Shown here piece by piece: positions 24,401 through 35,699 of a stretch of DNA of 64,000 bases. The notes under the pieces were generated by a model that saw nothing but the letters and a program-made list of their open reading frames with translations, ran no database searches and had not been told where the DNA came from. Each line of letters begins with the position of its first letter. The first letter of the stretch is position 1. Location of the stretch: the NCBI RefSeq assembly GCF_030269925.1, contig NC_085128.1:12898501-12962500 (forward strand), read 5' to 3'. The translations under genes and the position numbers were made by a program. This DNA comes from Bombyx mori. Taxonomy: Eukaryota > Arthropoda > Insecta > Lepidoptera > Bombycidae.

Positions 24401-27400
24401 CACGAGTTCAACATGAGCTACAAAAATCATACATCTTAAAGACAGTTCGAATTTCAATTCGTATAGCCGTTATCAGCATGCACTCGCGCACAGATATACA
24501 ATCTGTTTACAATTTTATTACTAGACCAATTAATATGATTATCGTTTAACACGAGTGACCTGTACAATGTTCTCGTGATAAAACTCAACATAACAAAAAC
24601 AACATTTATTTACTTATGTTTCTGGATGATTTAAATGTGGCGTCACATTTACATCATGACCTTATCTGGTATATTTGAGTACTAAATACGAAGTAGGATA
24701 TCTGTGTGGTTAATCTATACCTACATTAATACGTGAAGCAAAAACTTTGTACCCGTTTTTACGAAAATTGCGCGGTTTTTTAAAATAGTGCATTAAAGAT
24801 ACATTAAAACAATAAAGAAAACATTACACACACTGCCATGTATTTGACACACACCTACACATATGTATATTATATACTCTTTGTTTATTGTCAAACTTTA
24901 GTAAAAGCTTAGTATGTGGTCAAATTGAAAATAGCTAAAATTGTTTATCTTTAATATTATTTGTCTATAGTGTATCTTGTCTTGGCGAAATCTGTGATTA
25001 TAGAATCATAATAATGTTCAAACTTATAATTACAATTAATTATAGTCGAATTTCGATTACTGCATGACCACTAGTAAATGTTAACAGGAACCACTTTTAT
25101 CTCATACGGCTGCAGGAGGAGGCACTTTGAGGCTTGAGATCAGTTATGAGGTCGGGTCTGCTGTAGAGGCGGGTTGTTGTCGGGCGTGGTTACCGTCGTC
25201 CGAGCGGCCGATGTCGACGTTGAGCTCGGCGGTGGCGTTGGCGGGCGCGGTGTTGCTCAGGTCCACAGCGGTGTTGGACCGCATCAGCCGGATCTGCGAC
25301 ACGCAGCCGATGTCCGGCGGACCGTCCTCCAGCGCCAGGCTCGACGTCGACGGGTCCCCTGCGAAATCGACACCCAATCAGACCATATACCGTAAACACA
25401 GGTAATTAAAAAAAAAATGCTTAGATGGCTGGACGAGCTCACAGCCCACCTGGTGTTAAGTGGTTACTGGAGACCATAGACATCTACGACGTAAATACGC
25501 CACCCACCTTGAGATATAAGTTCTAAAGTCTCAAGTATTAGTGCTTCACGGCAGAAATAGGCAGGGTGGTGGTACCTAACCGCGCGGACTCACAAGAGAT
25601 CCTACCACCAGTAATAAACTACCTACAATACACTAGTGTAAATACGGAAATGAATTTGCCGGTTTTACCGTTATTTCAGAAAGTAATTAAACTATTGACA
25701 TCGAAAAACTGGACTATTAATTACCTAAATGAAATAATATTTTTAGTATTATCAATGATGAACCATGCGTGGCGGGTCAGTATTGCACTCGCTCACAAGA
25801 TTAGATAAATAAAATACCTATTTGCGTAACACTTCGAAGCGTGTTTGCTTATCAAATGCAATTAAACAAAGTAAATGTCTGAAATATAGTATATAGCTGA
25901 AAATATATTTTAATCAGATATTTGCATCTGACGTATTCTTGTGGCTTCTGGAAAACATTATGCAACGGTGATTGATTTTTTTTTCCGATATTTAAAATGT
26001 GCATACATTTTTATTTTATGAACAACGAACACTATGAATTAATACTCATTCACGTATTCATTGTTTAGGTGTATTAAATAATACACTGCGTTGTTTTTCA
26101 TCAGAAAATTACTTGTCATCGAACTGCTAATGCTATTAGTTCTCATCCATTCATAATGATGGTATTATCATCTCTCTTGTTATATCTTCCTATCTGGAGT
26201 ACGGTTGACACATTGTAGAGCAACACGGGTTTTTACCAACGTGGTACCTAACATCTTTGCGAGGTCACACAATCCAAATTGAATGGTATGATGTTCGTTG
26301 TTCTTCTTCTTCTATATCGTTCCCTCACTGCTGAGGATTGCGACCACATATGACATTCCTCCACCGTGTTCGATCATGGGTTGCATAGACCGCATGGTAC
26401 AGACTACCACCCAGTGCTACCCTTACTAGATCTGTGTGCTTAGTGCGAGTTTTTTAACGTTCTCGATAGCGTAAAAGTTAACCCAACTTTGTATGCAGTT
26501 GAAACATCGCCCCTAGCGGCAAACATAGGCTTAACGATCCCATTCCATACAAATATGAGCTAACTTTTACGATACCCAGAACTTTAAAAAACTCGCACTA
26601 AGCACACTGACCATCTGACTGGTGTTCTGCCCACGGCGCGCTTGTTCCAATGCAATTAAAACTTCAATTACACGTAAGAATAAGTTCCAGTAACAATTTA
26701 GGCTGACCGTGAGTTAAATTAGTAATACGTACATTAAAAAAAAATACAAAAAATCAAACTTGACTTGTTTTAAACTTTCAAGGTTGTCTACGTTACACAG
26801 TGACATGTTATTATTAAACGGGTTCCTACCACCCAGAGGGGAATAGAGTGAAATCTATGTCCCGCGATCGCGTTGCTTGCGATACCGTGGAAATATCCAA
26901 AATTCATTAAAAGGAAGAAAAATAAAAGCAAGGAAGCCAACAAAATAAAATGAGAATATGATTAATGCAGTCGAAGTCAAATAAATATTCATTGTTAAGG
27001 ATAACACAAAAACTACTGGTCAGGTCCTTGATAAAAATTAATTGGGACCACATGAGAAGCACCAGCTTTCAAAAAAAATAAAAAAATAAAATCTCCAAAA
27101 AAAATCCCTTCCCTATCTATTCGCTGATAACCTAAGGTGCTACTCCATTTTCGCGCACGCATAAAAGAAAACATTCCAATGGATAATCTGTATATTTTTT
27201 GGAAGTCGGTTAAAACAACTCACCCACTCTACAATATAAGGGGCGGTATTGACGCATGTGGTTCTGTCTCGGGTTATTCATTTTCATTGCTCTCTGATCA
27301 CACGTAGCGTTGGAGGCCTCCGATGTTGACGGCATCGGAAAAAATGGTATTCGATCCGATCCCAAATTACCTGCAACTTTAAAATTAGATCTTTTGTAAA

Positions 27401-30400
27401 TTAATTGAAGTAAACTGAACATAACATGATTCAAGATAAGGGCTGTGTGTATAGAATGACATCACTAACTACATCGCCTGCTGTGGATATTGAAGAGGAA
27501 ATTCAGCGAGTCTCCAGATTGTGGGTAATGGCGTTTTCAGAGCATTACAACCTCGTGCTGCGATCCTACAAGCATTTACTGCTAGTAGGGTTTATTGTAA
27601 GCTCACACGCATAGGTACCAAGATCCTATTTCTGTAGCGAAGCACCAAAACAACTAAGACTTTCTCAAACTCAAAACGGATGGCTACATTCAGATGCTTA
27701 TTAGCTTCGTTCACAACTTAACATCGAGTGATCCGTGAGCTCGTTCGTGTGCTTCTGAGTTATCAATAAACAAGCGGCCCGCTCCGGCTCTGCTCGGGTC
27801 TTTAACAAAAATTTCAACGATATTTGACGTTGTTTTATTTTTAAAAATAAAATAACACTTATTGCGGCATAACTATAATAGTTAGACATATGCTGTCGCG
27901 ATACTTTTTGTGAATAATAATGTGTTCTACAAAGTCGTAGTACATTATTTTATTCTATCATAAACAGTTTTCGCAGGGCACGCGATGTAAAGAATATTTT
28001 AGGTAATTTTTTAGACCTTGGGTTACGTTATTGGAGTTTTAGTAAGGATCCCTAATTTTTTTCAAAAAGGATTATAGCCTATGTCACTCGGGAATAGTGT
28101 AGCTTCCAAACAGTGAAAGAATTTTTCAAATCGGTTCAGTAGTTTCGGAGCCTATTCAATACAAACAAACAAACAAATCTTTCCTCATTATAATCTAAAA
28201 AAAAATACATAATATATGTACATATAAATAAAATTGGAGTGTCTGTTTGTAATATTGAAATAACCGCTTTTTACTACATGCATAATAATATGAATCTGGC
28301 ATTGCTGAAGTCCATGGGCGGCGGTAACCACTCACCATCAGGTGGGCCGTGCGCTCGTCGAAATTTCACAATTTTTGTCTGTCTGTCTGTTTGTTCCGGG
28401 TAATCTCTGGAACGGCTGGACCGATTTTGACGAGACTTTCACTGATAGGTAGCTGATGATATAAGGAGTAACTTAGGCTACTTTTTTTAAGACTAGCGCT
28501 GGTAACATCGCGGGACTCAGCTATCAATAATAACATTTCATGTTTCCGAAGCGCAGCGAGGGCGGGTCGCTAGTATTAATATAAACTAACCTCGTGACGA
28601 AATAGCGTACAGCGTGTTGACTCTGCGTCTGTCACGAACATTATTGTAGTTCCTGGCGAATTTCTTGAAGGCGATTATCCGTTGAATGTCCGCGTTGGCC
28701 GTCATCGCAGCCTCGGTGTTCCTCTCGTGGAGCTCGGCTGCGGGAACGTGATTGGCCGGACGCAGATACGGGAGAGGCATCGATCCCTCTTGAACGCATA
28801 ACCTGGGACTGATCGTTTGATAATCCAATTACAATCGTAACATGATTGACACTAGTATTAGTCTTGAATGTTTATTTAATAACTAACTAACTGGTTACTG
28901 GTGGTAGGGCATCTTATGAATCCGCACGGATAGGTACCACCACCCTACCTATTTCTGCTGTAAAGCAGTTATGCGTTTGGGATTGGAGGGCGGGGCAGCC
29001 GTTGTATTGTTGTAGATGTTGTAGACGTTGTAGATCTCTATGGGCCCCGGTAACCACTTAACACCAGGTGGGCCGTGAACTCGTCCACCCATCTAGACCA
29101 TAAAAAAAAGTGCACGCAAATGACAGATCCATCTATCCTGGAACCCTCGTGTGCGTCGCATAAACTTTTTTATGCTTGTATAAATTTGTGAAGTCGATTT
29201 TTAATGATATTGTGCTAGGAAGTAACGAACCTACCATTTGTGTTGATTTTACGAATAATTCGTACGCGCTTTGCAATTTATATTACATAATATTCATTAG
29301 CGCACTATTGTGTTATTTTTCAAAAAGTTGGCTTTAAGAGATAACGACAATGGGAATAACAGATAAAAGAAATTACAACCAATTCATCAATCAATTAAGA
29401 ATTCAAATAGCTTCATAATACACATTAATTGCGATTTAAAAGGAAATTCAACAATTGCAATTACCGGCTGGAGCCATTAATGAGACTCTCGTGATGGTTA
29501 TTCCTATTATTAGACCAGAACCAATTATTTTCTGGTCCATTCATGCCACCAACAACGTTGCGACGTGGCGGCACCGGAACGAATGGGTTTTGTGTTGTTA
29601 CCCCTGTAATAAAAAGCATTAGATGTTGTCTTATTCTGAATCCGAAATAAATATTTATAGAAAATGTTCAGAACCGAAATATTTATTCCAATCAGCTCAT
29701 TTCCAAAGGATTTTAAATGATGGATATTTTGCATTTCAAAAACGCATGAATTACAAATTAGGAAAAAAGTAATGTACGTATTAAAAAAACAGTTATATTC
29801 TATGTACTGCTACATAAACAGTGAATAATTTTTCGAATAATTTTTCACATATGTAAATCAGTAATGGGTTGTGAAAATAACATGGATGCCTCTAAATGAC
29901 TATTTAGCGGTTAGAGGCATGCCCTCGTAGACTCCATTAGCTGAAATATTATACTGAAAATCTTGAAGTATTTCTTTAAAAAGAGAAGTGAATTGGTTAG
30001 ACAAAAGTATATTGAGCTCTCAGATCTTTGTTTTCGAGTGTTAAGGGACAAATAATATTATGGAATTGATTATTATCTACTAAACTTTAACTATGAACAT
30101 GAAGCAGTTTGGAACACTTCACTGTGTTTTTATCTGACACATACTTTTATTGCTCAGCTGGGTGAACAAGGCTGCGGTGCATCTGATGTTAAGTGATTAC
30201 CACAACCTATTCAAATCACAATGTGAATGCCACCACTGCCATGAGACATGAGGTCAGTCTCAATTATAATTTGTAATGACGGTTTCACCCTTCAAACTGG
30301 AATGCATCACTGCCTCAGGTTAGAAATAGGCAGGACAGTGGTACCTACTTGTGTGAGCTTACAATGCACTCTTTCACCACTTAGTGATTTAGTTTTCATT

Positions 30401-32240
30401 AATATTTCCTATCATAGTGAAATTGTTAGCAAAGTTATTAATGGTTTTTTTGTTAGAATAGACAGAGTAAGGTATTGCAAAAATTAATCATCTACAGGAG
30501 ACTGTTTCAGTAGCCCCTGTGGCTCCACATCATAGAATATAATTATGTAATTACAAAAATTATAGGAGTACAACATAAAACCACACTTTTTTGTTTAGAT
30601 TCATAGACTCACTTACCACTAGTCCCAGGTGTGTCAGCTATACTGGTTCTAGGTTCTGTGGATGATCTCCTCATAAGATTACTACTGTTTTCTTCCTCAT
30701 CTAAAAGATGGAAACTGATGTGTAACTGCTTTAAAATATATTTTTTTAAGTTATACTTCTTTAGGCACGTTATGAAAATTTTTATGAGAGTGGAATTTTA
30801 GGATGCGCGCGCACCGTGACATAAAATTAACAGAATGAAGTTGCCCACTAAATCGCTCATTACAATACGACTGAACTTTGCGAAGTGAGTGAACTTTCCG
30901 AACCGTACCGAGAATTACCGAATTTATACGATGTCAAGAAAAGGGATGTCCAATATGCGTGTTTGAGGATGTTGTTTAATCGATTTTTTTTCAAATTCAT
31001 TAAAATTTCAATAAAAAAAAAGAAATAAATTTAATAAACTTTAAAATTTAATAACTTCTTACGCACGTCCATAAGTGCACGCACCCTTTTTTCAAATAAC
31101 CTTAATTTAACTTTATTAAAAATTTGCAATATTAGAGTTTTAGTTATGTAAGTATATAGTTCAATGTAGAACATTCAAAAAATAAAATTGAAAGGTTTGT
31201 TTTGAGTTATTTGTGATTAAAAGAATGAACACAATGAATATTATTTAATGCACCAGTGAAGAAATTGCAATTATCTTAGTTTAGTATTTAAATGGATTAG
31301 GAAAAAAGTACCCATAGATAGTATTTTCTTAATAATTGTAAGTTCCGTTGCAATCTTAAGAGTAAAGTGTAACTAACCATTAGCAACTGGCAATAACAAA
31401 ATAACAACAGACTTTCAAATAACAACAGTAAACTAAATAATATATTTAATATATAAAATAAGATATTTAATTAGCAGCTGCCACTTTATGAGGATTAGTT
31501 TCCATTTTGCAAATAATTCATGTTTTGACCATGCGCAATTAACCACAAGAGTCTTTAATAATTTAAATAAAAATCACAGTACATTATCTGTTTGGATGCA
31601 AAGACAACCTGATGTTGCTAAAAATTTCATATTGTTTTAAGTCACATTTCAGATATAAATCTAATAAAAAAACAAATTTTGTTATGTTTTAAACTTATAA
31701 ACCTACCTAACCCATTGAACATTTATTATTAAGCTTACTTTCAACCTAGATTAGCTAATACTAATGTTTACACAAGTTGCCTTTTTTATTGCGTCAGGGA
31801 AACAACAATTACTGCATGCGACAACAGACAGTAAATTTTGCTATAAGCCTAATACCATGCCTTAGGAACAGTACTCAAAATATGAGTTAGAATTGTATTT
31901 ATACATTGGCGATAGTAGTACCAGTAGCTCGAAAATGAGTTCACAATACTGTTTATTGCTTCTAATTGACTATTACAACAAACTATGACCTTTAAAATTC
32001 TCTTGCCTCAAAAGGTACATAAACATACCTATGTATTTACAAAAAAAATACATAATTTATATTTAGGTTTGATTGAATCGATTGATTAAATAGCTTCTCA
32101 TTAGTAGGTATTAACAGTCTGTCGTTGTCGTTTAATTTTAATCAACAGTAGTGGAAAGTTAACATTATTTTCTTACCGGAGCTCCAAGGGTATTCTGTAA
32201 TTCCTAAGGACTTTTTCAAGCTCTCTTTTCTACTACCCAT
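18452..32240 (-). CDS. SIAH-type RING E3 ubiquitin ligase with long N-terminal extension (14 exons)
   Basis: Exons in transcript order: 32240-32177, 30700-30617, 29603-29465, 28802-28591, 27370-27224, 25358-25194, 24364-24287, 23467-23307, 22948-22876, 22134-22091, 21264-21097, 20073-19903, 19496-19293, 18688-18452. Phases agree throughout and total 648 residues from ATG (MGSRKESLKKSLG) to TGA. Residues 1-389 are polar and low-complexity, with an acidic stretch (MEEEIVELDAPDDD) and a basic KRKK before the RING. RING C3HC4 at 397-431 (CPVC, CRRGHLVC, CPVC) followed by NRAMEG. SIAH-type double zinc finger at 446-502 (Cys/His pairs, ending HLAHHF). A divergent beta-sandwich substrate-binding domain at 503-648 (YTYEVVVNGQ). 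By family knowledge this is an E2-dependent ubiquitin ligase that recruits substrates through the C-terminal domain. The exon 8 acceptor (TTGAAG) has a weak pyrimidine tract. A plain sina/SIAH1 is about 300 residues, so this is a diverged paralogue; substrates are unknown. Confidence 0.88.
18743..18870 (+). repeat. LINE 3' end, family D
   Basis: In the last intron of the SIAH-like gene. CCGGTGGTAGATTCTGCTC to the A-run after CTCTCAAGGCTCTCAGCTTA. Confidence 0.65.
19567..19700 (-). repeat. Dispersed repeat family E, terminal part
   Basis: Begins CTAGCGACCCGCCCTCGCTT, the reverse complement of the termini at 28577, 55406 and 62155. Confidence 0.5.
20125..20176 (+). repeat. Bm1-type SINE fragment
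   Basis: Internal fragment ACTGGTGGTAGGACCTCTTG to CCAGTACCCTGC. Confidence 0.55.
20310..20534 (+). repeat. Bm1-type SINE, 5'-truncated
   Basis: Tail copy that stops at GAGCTCGCCTAACT, where the palindromic element at 20535 begins. Confidence 0.7.
20535..20783. mobile_element. Palindromic MITE with ~85-bp inverted arms
   Basis: Arms 20535-20625 and 20694-20783 are near-perfect reverse complements, bounded by AACTAAAAATAGAAAATA and TATTTTCTATTTTTTAGTT; a GTGGGGTGC / GCACCCCAC core closes the arms around a ~70-bp loop. In an intron of the SIAH-like gene. Confidence 0.8.
20880..21005 (+). repeat. LINE 3' end with CATA-repeat tail
   Basis: ATTGTCATCGGTCCTTAATA through GATTCCGTTACCAACATACA; the CATACATAC tail is typical of RTE-like 3' ends. 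Confidence 0.4.
21760..22003 (+). repeat. Bm1-type SINE, 5'-truncated
   Basis: Well-preserved tail copy in the SIAH-like intron between exons 22134-22091 and 21264-21097. Confidence 0.75.
22388..22830 (+). pseudogene. Mariner-family transposase N-terminal fragment
   Basis: A 118-codon frame (22388-22744) encodes the paired helix-turn-helix region: SAAKTARGINDVYGAGVAKE, FQRFRSGNF, then PRGRPETKVENEELKAIVEA. The DDD catalytic domain is missing, apparently by internal deletion, with a short 3' remnant (TTTCAATAAACTTGATACTT) following. Inactive relic in a SIAH-like intron. Confidence 0.75.
23566..23790 (-). repeat. Bm1-type SINE
   Basis: Reverse copy, TATTGCTTAGATGGGTGCAC to GAGGTCCTAGCACCAGTAAA. 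Confidence 0.75.
24017..24256. mobile_element. MITE with 38-bp terminal inverted repeats (family K)
   Basis: Ends ATATCGATGCTTGAAAGG...CGACAAT (24017-24055) and ATTGTCGC...CAAGCGTCGATAT (24218-24256) are almost perfect inverses; about 240 bp, non-coding, in a SIAH-like intron. Confidence 0.75.
24700..25070. repeat. Dispersed repeat family I, copy 2 (inverted to 12075-12498)
   Basis: ACGTGAAGCAAAAACTTTGT and ACGAAAATTGCGCGG match copy 1 in reverse complement. Confidence 0.55.
25418..25612 (-). repeat. Bm1-type SINE, internally shortened
   Basis: AATGCTTAGATGGCTGGACG to GAGATCCTACCACCAGTAAT; lacks ~30 bp in the middle. Confidence 0.7.
26435..26606. mobile_element. MITE family H
   Basis: Inverted ends of ~45 bp: TGTGCTTAGTGCGAGTTTTT and AAAAACTCGCACTAAGCACA; about 172 bp. 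Confidence 0.75.
26990..27215 (+). repeat. Degenerate LINE 3' end (relative of 2478-2915) with family D remnant
   Basis: Ends TTTTTTGGAAGTCGGTTAAA; contains CTATTCGCTGATAACCTAAG. Confidence 0.35.
27590..27760 (+). repeat. Highly degenerate Bm1-type SINE
   Basis: Only GGTACCAAGATCCTATTTCTG, GCGAAGCACC and a GTGAGCTCGTTCG end are recognisable. Confidence 0.3.
27765..28205 (+). repeat. Dispersed repeat with RTE-like 3' end
   Basis: From AGCGGCCCGCTCCGGCTCTG to TCAATACAAACAAACAAAC and CTTTCCTCATTATAAT, a form common in lepidopteran genomes. Confidence 0.45.
28290..28360 (+). repeat. LINE 3' tail fragment, family B
   Basis: GGCATTGCTGAAGTCCATGG to GGTGGGCCGTGCGCTCGTC. Confidence 0.55.
28365..28577 (+). 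repeat. Dispersed repeat family E
   Basis: Ends TTTCCGAAGCGCAGCGAGG then GCGGGTCGCTAGT. Confidence 0.5.
28890..29104 (+). repeat. Bm1-type SINE with internal deletion
   Basis: Starts ACTGGTGGTAGGGCATCTTA; about 40 bp of the middle is replaced by a TTGTAGA-rich stutter near 29010. Confidence 0.65.
30150..30390 (-). repeat. Degenerate Bm1-type SINE
   Basis: TTATTGCTCAGCTGGGTGAA to GGTACCTACTTGTGTGAGC, many substitutions. Confidence 0.5.
30720..32176. other. First intron of the SIAH-like gene, no feature seen
   Basis: AT-rich. One truncated MITE-like end (AAGTTATACTTCTTTAGGCA) near 30755; nothing else recognised. Confidence 0.4.
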
Positions 32241-32453
32241 ATCGATGATTGCAAAAAGATTGCAGCTGATATAAAACAAAAAGATCCCAGCTTTAAGAGG
32301 GCAAATCCACTAGCGATTTGATTATAAACAAGGTTTTTCTAATAACTAGGGAATTCTATTAAAGAACTCCGAGATCACATCAGGCTTATTTTTCCAAAAC
32401 CATAGACAATAATTTTCCCATATTATGACTTTTAAGACTGATATGTTTTTATT

Positions 32454-32993
32454 TGGGATTTTATGACCTGATAACTAAAGCCTTTAAGTCATGTCTTATA
32501 AATTAAATTTATATTCTTATTTTTATGAAAAATGATAATATGGACTTTTTTTATCGCCCTTGTAGGCATACGAGCATACGGCCCACCTGATGGTGAGTGG
32601 TTACCGTTGCCCATAGACTTAAGCAATGCCAGGGGCAGAGCCAAGCCGCTGCTTACCGCTTGAGAACGCCGTGAAATGAAATGAAGATGATTAAATTGAG
32701 ACATTAATCAACTGGGATGAAATAAAATTAAATGAGACGAGATGATATGGGATGTCAGTAAAATGGTAGTCATTTACTGAGACTTTTTCAGTGGACTTTT
32801 TAGAAGATCCCGAGAAGTTACGTTCAGCGGCTTTGTTTAATTTTTCCACATTTGTGCACTTTCACAAATATTAAACAGTTAATAAACCACCGTTTGAACC
32901 TGAATTGAAACCTGAAGAAACAATAAATAGATAAAATAAAACAAATCACACAACTTCACTCCCCGCCTTCCCGCCAAAAAGTCCAGGCTAAAG
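32454..32993 (-). repeat. Retroposon family C interrupted by a family B LINE tail
   Basis: Reverse copy from GGGATTTTATGACCTG to CCCGCCAAAAAGTCC; a family B tail (about 32545-32665, T-run first) has inserted into it, so B is the younger insertion here. Confidence 0.7.
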
Positions 32994-34010
32994 TGCCTTA
33001 TTCACGATCCATCTTGCTGTACGTCCCGCCAAGGCCATGCACGATGCACGATGCATTTAGCGCTTTATTCACGATCCATCACGGCTGTACGTCAGCTCAA
33101 GGCCGCAATTAATAATAATTATCGACGTACGTCAAGCCTATTCATGATCCTTTTGCATCGTGCATGGCCTTGGCGGGACGTACAGCAAGATGGATCGTGA
33201 ATAAGGCGCTTAAATCGAACGAATTAAATGAGGGTTTTAATTAATAATAATTATCGACGTACGTCAAGCCTATTCATGATCCTTTTGCATCGTGCATCGT
33301 GCATGGCCTTGGCGGGACGTACAGCAAGATGGAACGTGAATAAAGCGCTTTCTAGCGAGTGCCCCCACCACCGCGAGCGTCGTGCAGATAGACAGTGAAT
33401 AACGCTGACGTACGTCAGAGCGGTCCTGCGTCGTGCGTGCTTGATCATGTATAGACTTGCTGTACAGCAAATTTAACATTTGTAGCTTGTTTCGAGAGGA
33501 GACTGCACGTCAAAATGAATCGTGAAACACTTTCAAGATTTATTGAAAGATATAAGTTCCACATGTTTGTGGAATGTTTCAAGCGCAGACTATATGAATA
33601 AACAAAAAATAATAAACGTATTACAATTTTTTAGGCCCATTTTAGGGGAAGCTGCAAGGATTGATAGCGTGCGTAAAAAAATATATTAATTATTTGAGTA
33701 TACTCTGCACGTTTAAAAAAATCATCCAAAACCTCTTGCTATTTTTTGCCTCTCTTCTGCTGCTGCTGACAACATCAGAAGGACTCCCATTTTTTGCGTT
33801 TTGATAAAACAGCTGGCATTTTAAATAAATTAAAACCCTCATTTAATTCGTTCGATTTATTCTGTTCGCGCTTGATACATCCAGCACCGCGGCCTTGAGC
33901 TGACGTACAGCCGTGATGGATCGTGAATAAAGCGCTAAATGCATCGTGCATCGTGCATGGCCTTGGCGGGACGTACAGCAAGATGGATCGTGAATAAGGC
34001 GCTTTAGACT
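32994..34010. mobile_element. ~1-kb foldback element with nested repeats
   Basis: Outer arms 32996-33110 and 33885-34008 are inverted copies (TTATTCACGATCCATCTTGC at one end, GCAAGATGGATCGTGAATAA at the other). Inside are two direct copies (33110-33235 and 33238-33350) of AATAATAATTATCGACGTAC plus GGCCTTGGCGGGACGTACAG, and a second inverted pair (33205-33243 with 33822-33862). No intact ORF. Confidence 0.75.
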
Positions 34011-34206
34011 ATAATAATACCATAGACGAAGCACTTGATTGCTTAATATAAGTTAATTCACAATGGACTTTATTCATTCATTTTTAAGACTGTAAAAATT
34101 ACGAAACATTTAGAAGTAGAAACTTATTTTCAACGAGGCTTTTTATCTTAATGAATCTCAGATATATAGAAAAATAGGCTAGACTGTTATGCTTTTGTCT
34201 AAAACT

Positions 34207-34366
34207 TCTGTGTGGGAATAAAAAACATAAAGTTAAATGAATAATATTCTTTTAGTGTTCAATCGGGTTTAAATGTAATGATAGATTTCTTAACTGCTTA
34301 GCATTGGTAAAAGTGCACAAGAGTGGGAAAATGGAACTAAGTCTCTGCACATGTAATGGTCTCTCA
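34207..34366 (+). repeat. Degenerate retroposon family C fragment
   Basis: TTTTAGTGTTCAATCGGGTT and AAAAGTGCACAAGAGTGGGA align with the 5' half of family C. Confidence 0.45.
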
Positions 34367-34379
34367 GTTTTTTGACAAC

Positions 34380-35108
34380 TCCATAAATTTTCACGATTTT
34401 ACTAAGACGTCATCTCATTTCTTCTATCGTATGATTTGCAAGCGAAGTAAATTGTCCCTTAGAAATAAGATGATACTCTACAAAACTTGCATACGCCCCG
34501 TCATGACCTATGCAAGTGTAGTGTTCGCTCGCGCGGCCCGCATTATCTTAAGACCCCTCCAAATTCATCAATCCCGTTTTTGCAGGATAGCCGTCGGAGC
34601 CCCGTGGTTCGTCAGGAACATCGACCTGCATGACGACCTGGACCTAGAGACCATCAGTAAGCATCTAGGTACAGTCGGCATCAGTGCGCCATTTCGAGAA
34701 AGCGGCACGACACGAGAACCATCTCATCGTGGCCGCCAGTAACTACATTCCCGATCCTGCGGATCGAATGTAAAGCAGTTGACGTCGCCCAAAACGCGTC
34801 ACTTCGGATCCTCCTAACCCACTAACGATGCTTTTAGGTACCTCAAGCACCTGTCATCGTTCTCGTCGAACCCGTCGCTTCCGACAAAGGGCTCGGCGAG
34901 TAAATTAACCCACAGACACATCCCACTGAGTTTCTCGCCGGATCTTCTCAGTGGGTCGCGATTCCGATCTGGCGGTAGATTCTGCGAACGCGGCTCTTGC
35001 TAGGGTTCGTGTTAGCAACGTCGTCAGGTTTGAGCCCCGTGAGCTCACCTACTAGCTCGGCGAATCGAAAATAACCCCTCGAGGTTACTAGAATTAGCAG
35101 GGAATAAA
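34380..35108 (+). pseudogene. LINE reverse-transcriptase C-terminal remnant and 3' UTR (family D)
   Basis: Encodes KLSLRNKMILYKTCIRPVMT, then a thumb-region remnant with APWFVRNIDLHDDLDLETI, as in Jockey-like LINEs; a frameshift precedes FEKAARHENHLIVAASNY. It is followed by the family D 3' UTR (TTTCTCGCCGGATCTTCTCA, GAGCCCCGTGAGCTCACC) and an A-run at 35104. This is the most complete copy and defines family D elsewhere. Confidence 0.75.
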
Positions 35109-35289
35109 AAAAACTCATTTCATTTCTTCTCATTTCCTCTGATCTGACCTAACAACCTTAAATTCTTCTTCTCATTTTTTTCAGCGTTAATACTTCGAGA
35201 TGTGGGAAAATTCGAAGATTTTTATTGATTGCGATCATACTCACTATCGATCTGTTTTAAGTGCTTATTGAATCCGATAATTATTAATT

Positions 35290-35680
35290 TTTTTTAACCT
35301 ATTCTCTGGTAGCTTCGAGGAGCTATTCCAGCTTCTTTGGTTAGGCAGGTGAGCTCACTGGGTCGGGGCTCAGCCTAAGAGACTGCTATTAGAGATTGCT
35401 AAAACTAGGAACTGAATCTACCACCGAAGGGCAGTCGCTCTAAGAAGATCTGGCATTATGAGAATAGTTAAATGTGCTGGGTTTGCCTAAAAACTCAGAG
35501 AGTGAATCGGAATGCTTTCGACATGACATGCGATAGCGAATGTGCGTTTTCCCGTCTTCTGGGTCCGGAATGTAATTTAAGACGGTCACGATAAGAGAAT
35601 TAAGGTGCCATGCCGTATTACGTGAATGCTACCGGAGCCTTAGTGTCTCGCTTTGTCTTTGACACACCGATACAATATTT
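35290..35680 (-). repeat. Ancient family D copy
   Basis: Weakly conserved: GGTGAGCTCACTGGGTCGGG, AAGAAGATCTGGCATTATGA. Confidence 0.35.
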
Positions 35681-35699
35681 AATAAGGCCGAAAATCCGC

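Noticed and set aside
33251..34034. Several 63-69 codon minus-strand ORFs
   Set aside because: Arise from the repeated blocks of the foldback element; share sequence only with each other.
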